Virus record (IMG/VR): IMGVR_UViG_3300032046_000110
Span: 1 to 34,890 of that record
DNA: 34,890 nt
Reading direction: 5' to 3' (one strand)
DNA from: a virus
The notes beneath the pieces are model-generated. The model searched no databases. It was not told where the DNA came from and saw only the letters and a program-made list of their open reading frames with translations. Of the stretch, positions 20,569 to 27,336 are shown in pieces (the first letter of the stretch is position 1; every line of letters begins with the position of its first letter). The translations under genes and the position numbers were made by a program.

Positions 20569-21112
20569 TGAAAATTCTCCTTCTATGCGTAGCACCTATT
20601 CGGTCAAACCGCCAACCTGTCGGGACTTTCGCCCCGCGTTCGGCTGGTGCCACGCCTTCCAATTCCAGCAGCCGCAGGAAGTCCTCTTCCTCCGGCATGG
20701 GCAGCGATTCACCATCGCGGAAAACCTGCCCATTCTGCACCAGGCAGTTCGACGGCAGCCGACCTCCCGCAGATCGTTTCGACACGATCCAGTGCGAAAA
20801 ATCCGCCGGGCCGGTGCGGAGGGTGAACAGCACGCCCCACTGCGCCGGCGGTCGCACCAGGAACAGGTCCAGGTTGATCCCTTTGAGCAAAAAAATCTTT
20901 TTGTATCGTGAGCCGTCTTTCAGGAAGATGGCGCCGGGCAGCAGCGTGGGCAGCATTGCATCGGCGAAATCGTTGGGAATGGTGACGATCTCGATGTCGC
21001 CTACTTCGGGTTCACCGCGGCGGATGCTGCCGGCGATCTCGATCCGCACACACTGCGGAGCCAGCAAATCTACAACCTTCTCGGCAATTGCCCTGGCGCG
21101 TTCTAATTCCAT
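20555..21112 (-). CDS. Solitary PolX-type nucleotidyltransferase
   Basis: This 185-residue protein starts at ATG 21112, two bases after the upstream stop. It keeps the catalytic palm of family X DNA polymerases: ARAIAEKVVDLLAP helix, then IAGSIRRGEPEVGDIEIVTI (Gly-Ser...Arg-Arg-Gly and the Asp-x-Glu metal ligands), the third acidic residue in NLDLFLV, RTGPADFSHWIV, and the thumb-type ending PEEEDFLRLLELEGVAPAER. The N-terminal 8-kDa domain, HhH motifs and PHP domain of bacterial PolX are absent, so length is about a third of the usual. It may fill gaps or add nucleotides. Motif A copy 8 interrupts the last codons. Confidence 0.8.
   Translation of the reverse strand: MELERARAIAEKVVDLLAPQCVRIEIAGSIRRGEPEVGDIEIVTIPNDFADAMLPTLLPGAIFLKDGSRYKKIFLLKGINLDLFLVRPPAQWGVLFTLRTGPADFSHWIVSKRSAGGRLPSNCLVQNGQVFRDGESLPMPEEEDFLRLLELEGVAPAERGAKVPTGWRFDRIGATHRRRIFNDRK
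20585..20604 (+). repeat. Dispersed motif A, copy 8 (inverted)
   Basis: The form ATGCGTAGCACCTATTCGGT is on the plus strand here, opposite to the other eight copies, with two substitutions. It lies in the last codons of the nucleotidyltransferase gene. Confidence 0.75.
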
Positions 21113-21113
21113 C

Positions 21114-21368
21114 TCAGGTATCCCATTCTTCATCGGTCTCGTATGTTCCATCGGGGTTGATATTCAATTTGCCCCGGCAATCCGGAAACCGATTGCAGCC
21201 CCAGAACGGCTCCCAATCTTTCCCTGGCGGAGGCCTTCGAAGCACCATTTTTGCCCCGCAGTCTGGGCAGGAAGGCTCAGGTTTTGTGCGAACAACTCTT
21301 GTGGTCCGGGCATGGATTGCAAAAAGCGCAGCGATACCCGGGGAGTATGGGGCTAAAGATACTGGCAT
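21114..21368 (-). CDS. Topoisomerase-type zinc finger protein
   Basis: This 84-residue protein starts at ATG 21368 next to the RHH stop. The zinc ribbon is Cys-x2-Cys (SCPDCGAKMVLRRP), then FWGCNRFPDCRGKLNI with Cys-x5-Cys. This is the C4 finger found in topoisomerase I C-termini and in stand-alone phage proteins. The N-terminal 28 residues (MPVSLAPYSPGIAALFAIHA) have no counterpart. It probably binds single-stranded DNA in early replication. Confidence 0.75.
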   Translation of the reverse strand: MPVSLAPYSPGIAALFAIHARTTRVVRTKPEPSCPDCGAKMVLRRPPPGKDWEPFWGCNRFPDCRGKLNINPDGTYETDEEWDT

Positions 21369-21370
21369 GA

Positions 21371-21601
21371 TTACTTTTCCTCCCCCGAAATGTACACCAC
21401 CGGCACAGACTGCCCACCCGCCGGCCTGGGCAATTCCTCGATCTTTACCACATCCATGCCGGTGCGCCTTGCAAACTCCTGCCGGATCAATTTCCGGACG
21501 AACTTGGAGCGGTCGAGGTCATCATTGGCCACCATTTGATCCAGAAGTGTGGTCATCCCGACCGGAATTTTTAGGCTGATGGTTATCATTTCTTCGGACA
21601 T
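21371..21601 (-). CDS. Ribbon-helix-helix regulator
   Basis: This 76-residue protein starts at ATG 21601 with AAGGAG upstream. ITISLKIPVGMTTLLDQMVA is the beta-strand plus helix A, and DLDRSKFVRKLIRQEFARRT is helix B of a CopG/Arc-like fold. The tail (VKIEELPRPAGGQSVPVVYI) is polar. It is the first gene of the early operon, transcribed from the promoter at 21646-21674 away from the XRE repressor. It could be the Cro-like partner in the lysis-lysogeny switch. Confidence 0.75.
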   Translation of the reverse strand: MSEEMITISLKIPVGMTTLLDQMVANDDLDRSKFVRKLIRQEFARRTGMDVVKIEELPRPAGGQSVPVVYISGEEK

Positions 21602-21633
21602 CGGTAACTCCTTGCTAATAAGTCAGAAATATA

Positions 21634-21645
21634 TGCTCGCTGGCA
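21634..21645. promoter_or_regulatory. Putative repressor operator
   Basis: TGCTCGCTGGCA has TGC/GCA half sites and lies just downstream of the -10 box of the early promoter, over the start point. Only one copy is visible, so the assignment is tentative. Confidence 0.4.
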
Positions 21646-21674
21646 AGTATATATAAATATTATTAATTTGTCAA
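21646..21674 (-). promoter_or_regulatory. Early sigma70-type promoter
   Basis: On the minus strand TTGACA (21669-21674), a 17-base AT-rich spacer and TATACT (21646-21651) form a near-consensus promoter that drives the RHH gene and the long early operon. Confidence 0.85.
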
Positions 21675-21711
21675 GAGGTCAGTTTTCAATGACGCGATGG
21701 TCGGAGGTCTT

Positions 21712-22116
21712 ATGCTAACATCTTGCTTGATGACAAAATTTACTGACTGGCTGGAAAGTGAATTGAAATCTAAGAATATGTCCCCGGCTGATTTGGCCCG
21801 AGCCACAAGGAAGGATCAAAGCATTGTTAGTAGAATTTTACGAGGTGAACGGGAACCAAGGCCTCAAACATTAAATGCTATTGCCCATGCCTTGAAAATT
21901 TCCCCCGAAGAAATCTACCGGGCAGCCGGCCTTTTACCTCCCAAGCCCGATGCCGAGGAACTCATAGAGCAAGCCGAGCACATCATCAATAATTATAAGT
22001 ATCCTGAAACCAAAAGGCGTGCCCTGGCCTATCTTGAATTTTTGAGAGAGGAAGAAGAAAAGGCGGAGTACCGTGCCAAACCCGCTCGCCGCCCTACTGT
22101 GTCTGAGCCAGGCTGA
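21712..22116 (+). CDS. XRE-family repressor (CI-like)
   Basis: This 134-residue protein starts at ATG 21712 because GGAGG lies four bases before it. ATG 21730 is an alternative. The helix-turn-helix spans residues 10-65: WLESELKSKNMSPADLARAT, then KDQSIVSRILRGEREPRPQT, then LNAIAHALKISPEEIYRAAG. The C-terminal part is a charged helix (AEELIEQAEHIINNYKYPET, then RRALAYLEFLREEEEKAEYR) without a peptidase domain, so RecA-dependent self-cleavage is not expected. It is divergent from the early operon and heads the lysogeny genes. Confidence 0.85.
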   Translation: MLTSCLMTKFTDWLESELKSKNMSPADLARATRKDQSIVSRILRGEREPRPQTLNAIAHALKISPEEIYRAAGLLPPKPDAEELIEQAEHIINNYKYPETKRRALAYLEFLREEEEKAEYRAKPARRPTVSEPG

Positions 22117-22339
22117 TCAGCGCCGTTTCCTGCATTACTGCCGTTGGTTGCAAGTCTGTGAATATTTTTATACCCCCAGGCCGGTTGCTTTTGCGCTGCG
22201 CGCCACAGCCTTTATGTTTGCCCTGCTATTTATCATGCCGGCCCATCCGATTGCCATCCCTGCAGTGATCGGCGGCGGTCTGGCGTTCGCTCTGCTTATC
22301 TATCAAAGGAAGGGAGTAAATCATGCAAACAATTTTTGA
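22073..22339 (+). CDS. Small membrane protein in the lysogeny operon
   Basis: This 88-residue protein starts at GTG 22073 (GGAG upstream), overlapping the repressor gene by 44 bases in another frame. It starts MPNPLAALLCLSQADQRRFL, then has two hydrophobic helices (AFALRATAFMFALLFIMPAH and AIPAVIGGGLAFALLIYQRK). It overlaps the next gene by 17 bases. A superinfection-exclusion or anchoring role is possible but unproven. Confidence 0.5.
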   Translation: MPNPLAALLCLSQADQRRFLHYCRWLQVCEYFYTPRPVAFALRATAFMFALLFIMPAHPIAIPAVIGGGLAFALLIYQRKGVNHANNF

Positions 22340-22895
22340 TAAAATAATCAACTTCTGGAAGACCGGCAAAAACGGCAAGAAAATAATCATCATTACCGCC
22401 ATTGTCATCCTTGTCTGTCTATGTTGTGGATCCATGATCATCTATAGCAACACTATTCCAAAACCGCCCCCCACATCCACGGCCACATTCACATATACCG
22501 CCACACTCACACTGGTGCCCACCATCACAGAAACGCCAACAATCACCAGCACACCTACGATCACTCTTGTACCCACCATCACAGACACGCCAACGATTAC
22601 CCTTACGCCAACGATTACCCTTACGCCAACAATAACATTGACCAAAACGCCAACCATCAACCCATTGACCCTGCCGCATGAGGACGGTTTCTACCTGGTC
22701 GGTGTGGATATCGCCCCAGGCGTTTGGCGTTCACAGGGCATTGGTGACAACTGCTATTGGGAGATTACTACGAAAACTGGCGATATTATCAATAACCATT
22801 TTGGAATGGCCGGCGGAACCGCATATATTTCTACATCTGCCTACCAGATTAGTTTTGAACGTTGCGGAACTTGGATTTATTTGGGGCCTCCCTAA
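22323..22895 (+). CDS. Surface-exposed TM protein with TPT-rich linker, probable lysogenic conversion gene
   Basis: This 190-residue protein starts at ATG 22323 behind GGAAGGGAG. Residues 20-40 are a membrane helix (KKIIIITAIVILVCLCCGSM). Residues 47-116 are a Thr/Pro/Ile linker (TPTITLTPTITLTPT units at 12-18-bp DNA period). Residues 120-190 form a small beta-domain with Gly-Val-Trp, Asn-Cys-Tyr-Trp and Cys-Gly-Thr-Trp boxes (APGVWRSQG...CYWEITTKTGD...RCGTWIYLG), a pattern seen in secreted bacterial proteins. The two Cys may pair. TPT linkers like this are frequent in Chloroflexota exoproteins. Placed with repressor and integrase, it is likely expressed in the lysogen at the cell surface. 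Confidence 0.65.
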   Translation: MQTIFDKIINFWKTGKNGKKIIIITAIVILVCLCCGSMIIYSNTIPKPPPTSTATFTYTATLTLVPTITETPTITSTPTITLVPTITDTPTITLTPTITLTPTITLTKTPTINPLTLPHEDGFYLVGVDIAPGVWRSQGIGDNCYWEITTKTGDIINNHFGMAGGTAYISTSAYQISFERCGTWIYLGPP

Positions 22896-22904
22896 AAAGG
22901 TGAA

Positions 22905-22955
22905 ATGATCGCCCCTCCCTTTCCCCCCGGCGACCGGGTCGCCGGCTACTTTCGC
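22905..22955 (+). repeat. Direct repeat of 23187-23237, containing a palindrome
   Basis: The two segments match over about 45 of 51 bases with an offset of 282. Within them ggcgaccgggtcgcc is a perfect 7-bp inverted repeat around one base (22929-22943 and 23211-23225). The layout resembles a serine-integrase att site or an integrase operator. Confidence 0.75.
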
Positions 22956-23003
22956 ATTAAAGCACACCGTCCCCTTGCGGGGACGGGGCGGCGGGCGCAG
23001 TAG
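22905..23003 (+). pseudogene. Truncated duplicate of the integrase start
   Basis: ATG 22905 reads MIAPPFPPGDRVAGYFRIKA and reaches TAG at 23001. The first 17 residues match the integrase start (MTIPPFPPGDRVAGYFRDSG). After FR the similarity ends. It has its own AAAAAGGTGA upstream, while the full gene has no clear ribosome site. Confidence 0.7.
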
Positions 23004-23031
23004 CGCTAATCGCACTTTTGCTTACGAGGGT

Positions 23032-23137
23032 AAAGCGGACTTAGCATGATTAATATAGCACATCTTTACTTAAAAGTCAACCAAAGTGTGGACCCGGAGG
23101 GGGTCGAACCCTCATAAGCGAATGCTAAGTCCGCTTT
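23032..23137. repeat. 16-bp inverted repeat shared between the tRNA anticodon arm and upstream DNA
   Basis: AAAGCGGACTTAGCAT stands on the plus strand at 23032-23047 and on the minus strand at 23122-23137, inside the tRNA-like gene. A second shared block (GCTTACGAGGGT at 23020-23031, GCTTATGAGGGT in the tRNA) is present in the opposite order, so the upstream copy is a permuted piece of the tRNA. Confidence 0.8.
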
Positions 23138-23156
23138 GTTCCCATCAACCGGGCCC
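23089..23156 (-). tRNA. tRNA-like gene, apparent anticodon TAG, atypical
   Basis: This is a 68-base cloverleaf: acceptor GGGCCCG/CGGGTCC (one G-T pair), a 3-bp D stem TTG/CAA, anticodon stem GCGGA/TTCGC with loop CTTAGCA, a four-base variable loop, T stem GAGGG/CCCTC with loop TTCGACC, discriminator A, no CCA. Anticodon TAG would mean Leu(CTA), but the long variable arm of tRNA-Leu is missing and position 37 is C. It could be a degenerate tRNA, an att-site remnant or an unusual tRNA. Confidence 0.6.
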
Positions 23157-23186
23157 ACGCCTTGATTGTATATAAAAAACGGCAAT

Positions 23187-24848
23187 ATGACAATCCCTCC
23201 CTTTCCCCCTGGCGACCGGGTCGCCGGCTACTTCCGTGACTCCGGCGGCGACGAGCAGGATCTCTCCATCGAACGCCAGGTGGCCGAGTTCCGCCGCTGG
23301 CTGGCCGAAAACGACCTGCATGAAGGCGAGCTCTTTACCGATGCCGCCCAACCCGGGTCTAGCACGGTCGGCCGGGCCGGCTTCCAGTCCATGCTGCGCC
23401 ACTTCCGCTCCGGCGATATCCCCGAGACCGGCCTGGTCATCTGGCGCTCCAACCGTTTCGGCAGAAACACCAACGAGTCCCAATTCTACAAAGCCGACAT
23501 CCGCCGCCGCGGTTATATCATCTACTCCCTGACCGACAAGATCCCCACCGATCGCTACGGCCAGGTCATCGAATATCTGCTAGACTGGAAAGACCAGGAG
23601 TTTCTCGAGACCCTCAGCGAAGACGTGGCCTCCGGCCTGCGCCACATCGTCGAGGCCTACGGCGCCATGCCCGGCACACCACCGCGCGGCTTCCTGCGCC
23701 AGCCGATCACCGTCGGCGCCCGCCGCAGCGGGCAGCCCCACATCCTGCACCGCTGGGTCCCCGATGAGACCATGATCCCGCTTGTCCGCCGCGCCTACCA
23801 GATGCTCCTGGATGGCGCATCATTGATAAAAATCCAGACCGTCACCGGCCTGTATCCCTCGCTCAACTCCTGGGCCACCTTCTTCCGCAACCCGCTCTAC
23901 AAAGGCGTCCTGCATTTCAAGGACCTGGTCATCGAGAATTACTGCGAGCCGGTCGTGGACCCGCTCACCTGGGAACGGGCGCAGCGCATCCTCGACCTGC
24001 GCGGAGGTCGCCGGCATCTCAACGCCGATGACCCATCCCTGGGCGCAGCCGAGCAGGCCCGCCGCATCGCCCAGCATCCCCGCCGCATGGCCAGCCCCTG
24101 GCTGCTCTCCGGCCTGGCCCGCTGCGCCCGGTGCAGCGCTCCGCTCAACGGCCACGTCATCCTCGATCATACATACTATGAGTGCAGTCGATCGGTCCGC
24201 CGCAAGGATTGCAATGCCCGCAAGATCCCATCCGCCCCACTCGAAGCAGCCGTGCTCGATCAGATACGTAAGCTTTTGGCCAGCCCCGAAACGTTGCAGG
24301 CCTACCAGTCCGATCATTTGGCTGATTACGAGCGCGCCGTCAGCGAATTCCCCGCCCGCCGGCAGGAGTTGGTCGCCCGCCTGGCCAACCTGCGGAGGCA
24401 GATATCCCGTCTCGCCGCTGCTGTCGCCGACCACGGCCATTCCCCCGCCCTGCTCGATAAACTTACCGTCCTGGAGACCCAAGAGTATGAACTCAAAGAT
24501 GAACTTGCCCAGCTCGATATCCTCCTGCAGGCCAGGCCCGAGCCGCTCGGTCCGCGCCGCATCCAGCATTTGTCCGAACGCTTCGAAGCCATCCTATCCA
24601 CCGGCAGCCCGGAAGAACAACGCAAGGCCCTGGCCGGCTGGATCCCGAAACTACTTGTTGAACGCCAGGACAAGCACAGCATCCTGGTCTACATGGAAGT
24701 CTACGTTCCCCCGCTCCCCGGCCCCGATCCACCCGGCGGCCGTCGAAAACTAACGCAACATCCCCCCTCTGCTTGGGGGCACCTGCTCGTAACGTTAGAA
24801 ATCACCATCCCGATCCTCCGCAAGCAATCTGTCCGCTTAACCTCCTAG
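23187..24848 (+). CDS. int: Large serine recombinase (integrase)
   Basis: This 553-residue protein starts at ATG 23187. A TTG 21 bases upstream is an alternative, and no clear ribosome site is seen. The resolvase domain shows the nucleophile in VAGYFRDSGGDEQDLSIERQ (Ser18, followed by the D-E-Q...S-I-E-R-Q helix) and catalytic Arg in VIWRSNRFGRN. The recombinase domain follows (GTPPRGFLRQPITV, then FFRNPLYKGVL). A zinc ribbon has Cys-x2-Cys (RCARCSAPLNGH) and CSRSVRRKDC. A long coiled coil (PARRQELVARLANLRRQISR) precedes the C-terminus. It integrates the phage at attB and excises it, the latter with a directionality factor not identified here. The gene overlaps the convergent tail-fibre gene by 12 bases. 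Confidence 0.92.
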   Translation: MTIPPFPPGDRVAGYFRDSGGDEQDLSIERQVAEFRRWLAENDLHEGELFTDAAQPGSSTVGRAGFQSMLRHFRSGDIPETGLVIWRSNRFGRNTNESQFYKADIRRRGYIIYSLTDKIPTDRYGQVIEYLLDWKDQEFLETLSEDVASGLRHIVEAYGAMPGTPPRGFLRQPITVGARRSGQPHILHRWVPDETMIPLVRRAYQMLLDGASLIKIQTVTGLYPSLNSWATFFRNPLYKGVLHFKDLVIENYCEPVVDPLTWERAQRILDLRGGRRHLNADDPSLGAAEQARRIAQHPRRMASPWLLSGLARCARCSAPLNGHVILDHTYYECSRSVRRKDCNARKIPSAPLEAAVLDQIRKLLASPETLQAYQSDHLADYERAVSEFPARRQELVARLANLRRQISRLAAAVADHGHSPALLDKLTVLETQEYELKDELAQLDILLQARPEPLGPRRIQHLSERFEAILSTGSPEEQRKALAGWIPKLLVERQDKHSILVYMEVYVPPLPGPDPPGGRRKLTQHPPSAWGHLLVTLEITIPILRKQSVRLTS

Positions 24849-26309
24849 CAGAATATAGTGGATGCTTCGAGTGCCGCCCATACGATTTTCAATGTAAATT
24901 TTTCCATCTGTATAAGCGGAAATATTGAGTTTGCCATCAGTTCCGGTTGTGCCAGTAAGAACACCTGTGTAGGTCAATAAGTTTGCACCGCCAGCAAGTT
25001 TAGTCATTCTATTAACGGTTGGGGAAACACGATATGCTAGCAAGCCATCCGCATTATCAAAGTTAGAGCGCATCTCAATCAGGATCATGCCTAACTGGTT
25101 CGCGGGCGTGAACGAAATGGCCGTATCATCGGCGATGTCGGCTGGCGTTGTTCCCTGAACAGAGCGTAAACCGAAGATCAGGTCGCCGGTCATAGTATCG
25201 CCAGCAATGTTGACCGCGCCCAAGTTTGTTCTCGCATTCGCCGCTGTACTCGCACCAGTGCCGCCTTCGGTTATGGCAAGATCGGTGCTAAGTGCTAACT
25301 GGTTGATCTGGGCCAAGGAGGTGACATAAATCTCTCCTAGAGTAAGCGGGGAATCGCCCAATAACATCCCTCCACTAGAAAGGTCTGCGGAAGCCAAAAA
25401 TCCATATCCATCAAGTAGGCGAACATCATCAATATAGACGGGGGCGGAGCCAGCGGCGAGCTTGAAATATATTCTTACTTTTGCCGTAGTTGCCGGATAA
25501 TGACCGACAAGTAAAAACTTTTGCCAATAATTAATATCTGTTCCAGCTATCCCTGGCCCAATAGCATTTGCCCAACCCAATAACACATCGCCAGATGTGT
25601 AGCAAATGATTGCCGCCTCAACCGCACAATCTGTAGCAGTTGGATACATCCAAAAGGACAATAATCCATCACGTTCTGATACAGAAATAAAACCTGATGC
25701 AATTTCGTCATTGGTAGCCATACGGAGGCTATATATCCCGCCATGAGCATAAGCGCTACTTGCTGTCGGGGAACCGTACCAGGTTGTCCATCCCGTAAGA
25801 CCGTTCTCAAAACCCGGATTGGTCACGGTCTTCTCTATATATTTGAACGAGACAAAACCCGTGCCGTAACCAGGGATGAGTTCAATTGCCCCAATTACAG
25901 AACCGTTATCAAATTCCAAGAATGTGCCGACTTTGCCAATCTTTATTCCATTCTCGTCCAATATCACCGCCCCCATTCCTGCCATCAATTGCGCAGTAAG
26001 AGAGTTCGCGCCCCATGTGAGTACTCCGAGTTTAGTTCCCCCGATATGGTAGATAGTCCCCCCGAACGATTCGCCATCTGAAGAGATGAATGTGCCGATT
26101 GCGTCGGCTTCGGTCGGCTCGCTTCCGGCGGACAGCGCCAGGAAACGCCCAGCGCGCTGGTCCCCCATCCTTGGTGCAGCCTCGGCCAGTTCGTTGAATT
26201 CGAGCACCGCCCGCTCCAGCGACAGGATGCGCTGCTTCAATTCATAGACCTCATTCCGCAAATCGGTCGGATCCATCAGGAGATTGAGTTCAGCGCTTTT
26301 CCTAGTCAT
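24837..26309 (-). CDS. Tail fibre / receptor-binding protein
   Basis: This 490-residue protein starts with a coiled coil (LRNEVYELKQRILSLERAVL, residues 18-40) typical of trimeric fibres, then a region with GTFISSDGESFGGTIYHIGG and a short beta stretch. Residues 165-300 look like a carbohydrate-binding beta-sandwich (TVTNPGFENGLTGWTTWYGS ... VRIYFKLAAGSAPVYIDDVR). Residues 345-370 carry the phage fibre box ITEGGTGASTAANARTNLGA, seen in many fibres ahead of a C-terminal tip. The last gene of the tail operon is the usual place for the host-recognition protein. Confidence 0.8.
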   Translation of the reverse strand: MTRKSAELNLLMDPTDLRNEVYELKQRILSLERAVLEFNELAEAAPRMGDQRAGRFLALSAGSEPTEADAIGTFISSDGESFGGTIYHIGGTKLGVLTWGANSLTAQLMAGMGAVILDENGIKIGKVGTFLEFDNGSVIGAIELIPGYGTGFVSFKYIEKTVTNPGFENGLTGWTTWYGSPTASSAYAHGGIYSLRMATNDEIASGFISVSERDGLLSFWMYPTATDCAVEAAIICYTSGDVLLGWANAIGPGIAGTDINYWQKFLLVGHYPATTAKVRIYFKLAAGSAPVYIDDVRLLDGYGFLASADLSSGGMLLGDSPLTLGEIYVTSLAQINQLALSTDLAITEGGTGASTAANARTNLGAVNIAGDTMTGDLIFGLRSVQGTTPADIADDTAISFTPANQLGMILIEMRSNFDNADGLLAYRVSPTVNRMTKLAGGANLLTYTGVLTGTTGTDGKLNISAYTDGKIYIENRMGGTRSIHYILLGG

Positions 26310-27336
26310 GGAGATATCCTATCAAATTTAGCAGTACACTTTCATCTGATTCGTCGTAAACCATGCTCAGTATGCGCATGTCGCCTCGCCAGCCCCGGAT
26401 GCCGCCGGGCAGTCTCAGGTTTGCTGCGTGCACGAGTGCCGTGTTACCCGGGTCCAGATGCTGGAATTCGCCTGCTTTATTAAATACTTTGACATTCAGG
26501 ATCAACTGCGGATATCTGGAGGCTGCCAGGGATGCCCGCGTGTTCGCCTCCAGCGTGGTCATCTCTGTCACGTTCTGGAACTGCACCACTGTGCTGCGCA
26601 GTTTATACAATGTCCGGGATGCGGCATCTTCGAAAGGTTCGGTTTGCAGCCGGCTCTGCCTGGTGCTTTGGCTGCTGATGCCCGTAACCTGGTTGTAGAT
26701 TTGTCCATCCACGCTGGCGCTGACGATCTGCATATTGGCTTTTTTGCCATCGTGCAGTAACAGATTGACGTTTTTCCCCGCCGGTCCCAGGTCCACATAA
26801 ATGTACAGGCGGTTGGCTTGATCGCGCTCCGGCCGGAACACCATCTCGGTCGCCGTTTTCTCGAGCAGCGCCATCAATTGGTCCCACAGCGGCTTCTGCT
26901 CGATCGTTTCCTGGCGCACTGTTGGATCCACGCCGTCTGTTTTCCCCAATCTCAGGAAAAGATCATCCTCCGCATTGGCCAGCTTGATGATCTCGTCCAT
27001 GATATCCGCCACGTTACCAGAGATGGTCAACACATCCGCCGGAGTGCGCATCGTGAATAAGTGCTCTGTCGGATAAAGCGTCACCTCCACCGGCAGGGTT
27101 GCCGTCCAGGGTGTATCGATCACGCCCACCCACGGCGGCAGTTCCGCATGCTGCACCTCCACCATCCTGCCAAACTGCAGCCAGTGTTTTTGTGCCGTAT
27201 TGTCATCGATGGTGATGCTCGTCCCGCCTCCGCTTTGCACGTTGGCGTCGCCATAGATTATCCAACTGCGATTGCAGATTGCCTCCATCTCATCCACACT
27301 ATAATTATCCGCGCCAAAAAGGACGATCCGGCTCAC
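26302..27336 (-). CDS. Baseplate / tail tip protein
   Basis: This 344-residue protein starts at ATG 27336 and overlaps both neighbours. It contains WVGVIDTPWTATLPVEVTLY, a DEIIKLANAEDDLFLRLGKT helix, QLMALLEKTATEMVFRPERD, and VNLLLHDGKKANMQIVSASV. This pattern resembles the gp37-like or hub-type siphovirus tail proteins that follow the distal tail protein. The C-terminus (HLDPGNTALVHAANLRLPGG) is beta-rich. It likely forms part of the tail tip that carries the fibre encoded next. Confidence 0.65.
   Translation of the reverse strand: MSRIVLFGADNYSVDEMEAICNRSWIIYGDANVQSGGGTSITIDDNTAQKHWLQFGRMVEVQHAELPPWVGVIDTPWTATLPVEVTLYPTEHLFTMRTPADVLTISGNVADIMDEIIKLANAEDDLFLRLGKTDGVDPTVRQETIEQKPLWDQLMALLEKTATEMVFRPERDQANRLYIYVDLGPAGKNVNLLLHDGKKANMQIVSASVDGQIYNQVTGISSQSTRQSRLQTEPFEDAASRTLYKLRSTVVQFQNVTEMTTLEANTRASLAASRYPQLILNVKVFNKAGEFQHLDPGNTALVHAANLRLPGGIRGWRGDMRILSMVYDESDESVLLNLIGYLHD

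Noticed and set aside
22965-22987. Hairpin CCGTCCCC/GGGGACGG as a terminator
   Set aside because: No U tract follows on either strand, and it lies inside the truncated integrase copy.
23089-23156. Amber-suppressor tRNA on the plus strand (loop TGCTAAG, anticodon CTA)
   Set aside because: The T arm, with its TTCGA loop next to the 3' acceptor strand, and the better acceptor pairing place the gene on the minus strand, where the anticodon is TAG, not CTA.
24749-24799. Nested inverted repeat near the integrase end as a terminator or att site
   Set aside because: It is inside the coding sequence, the outer arms are only six bases, and there is no U tract.
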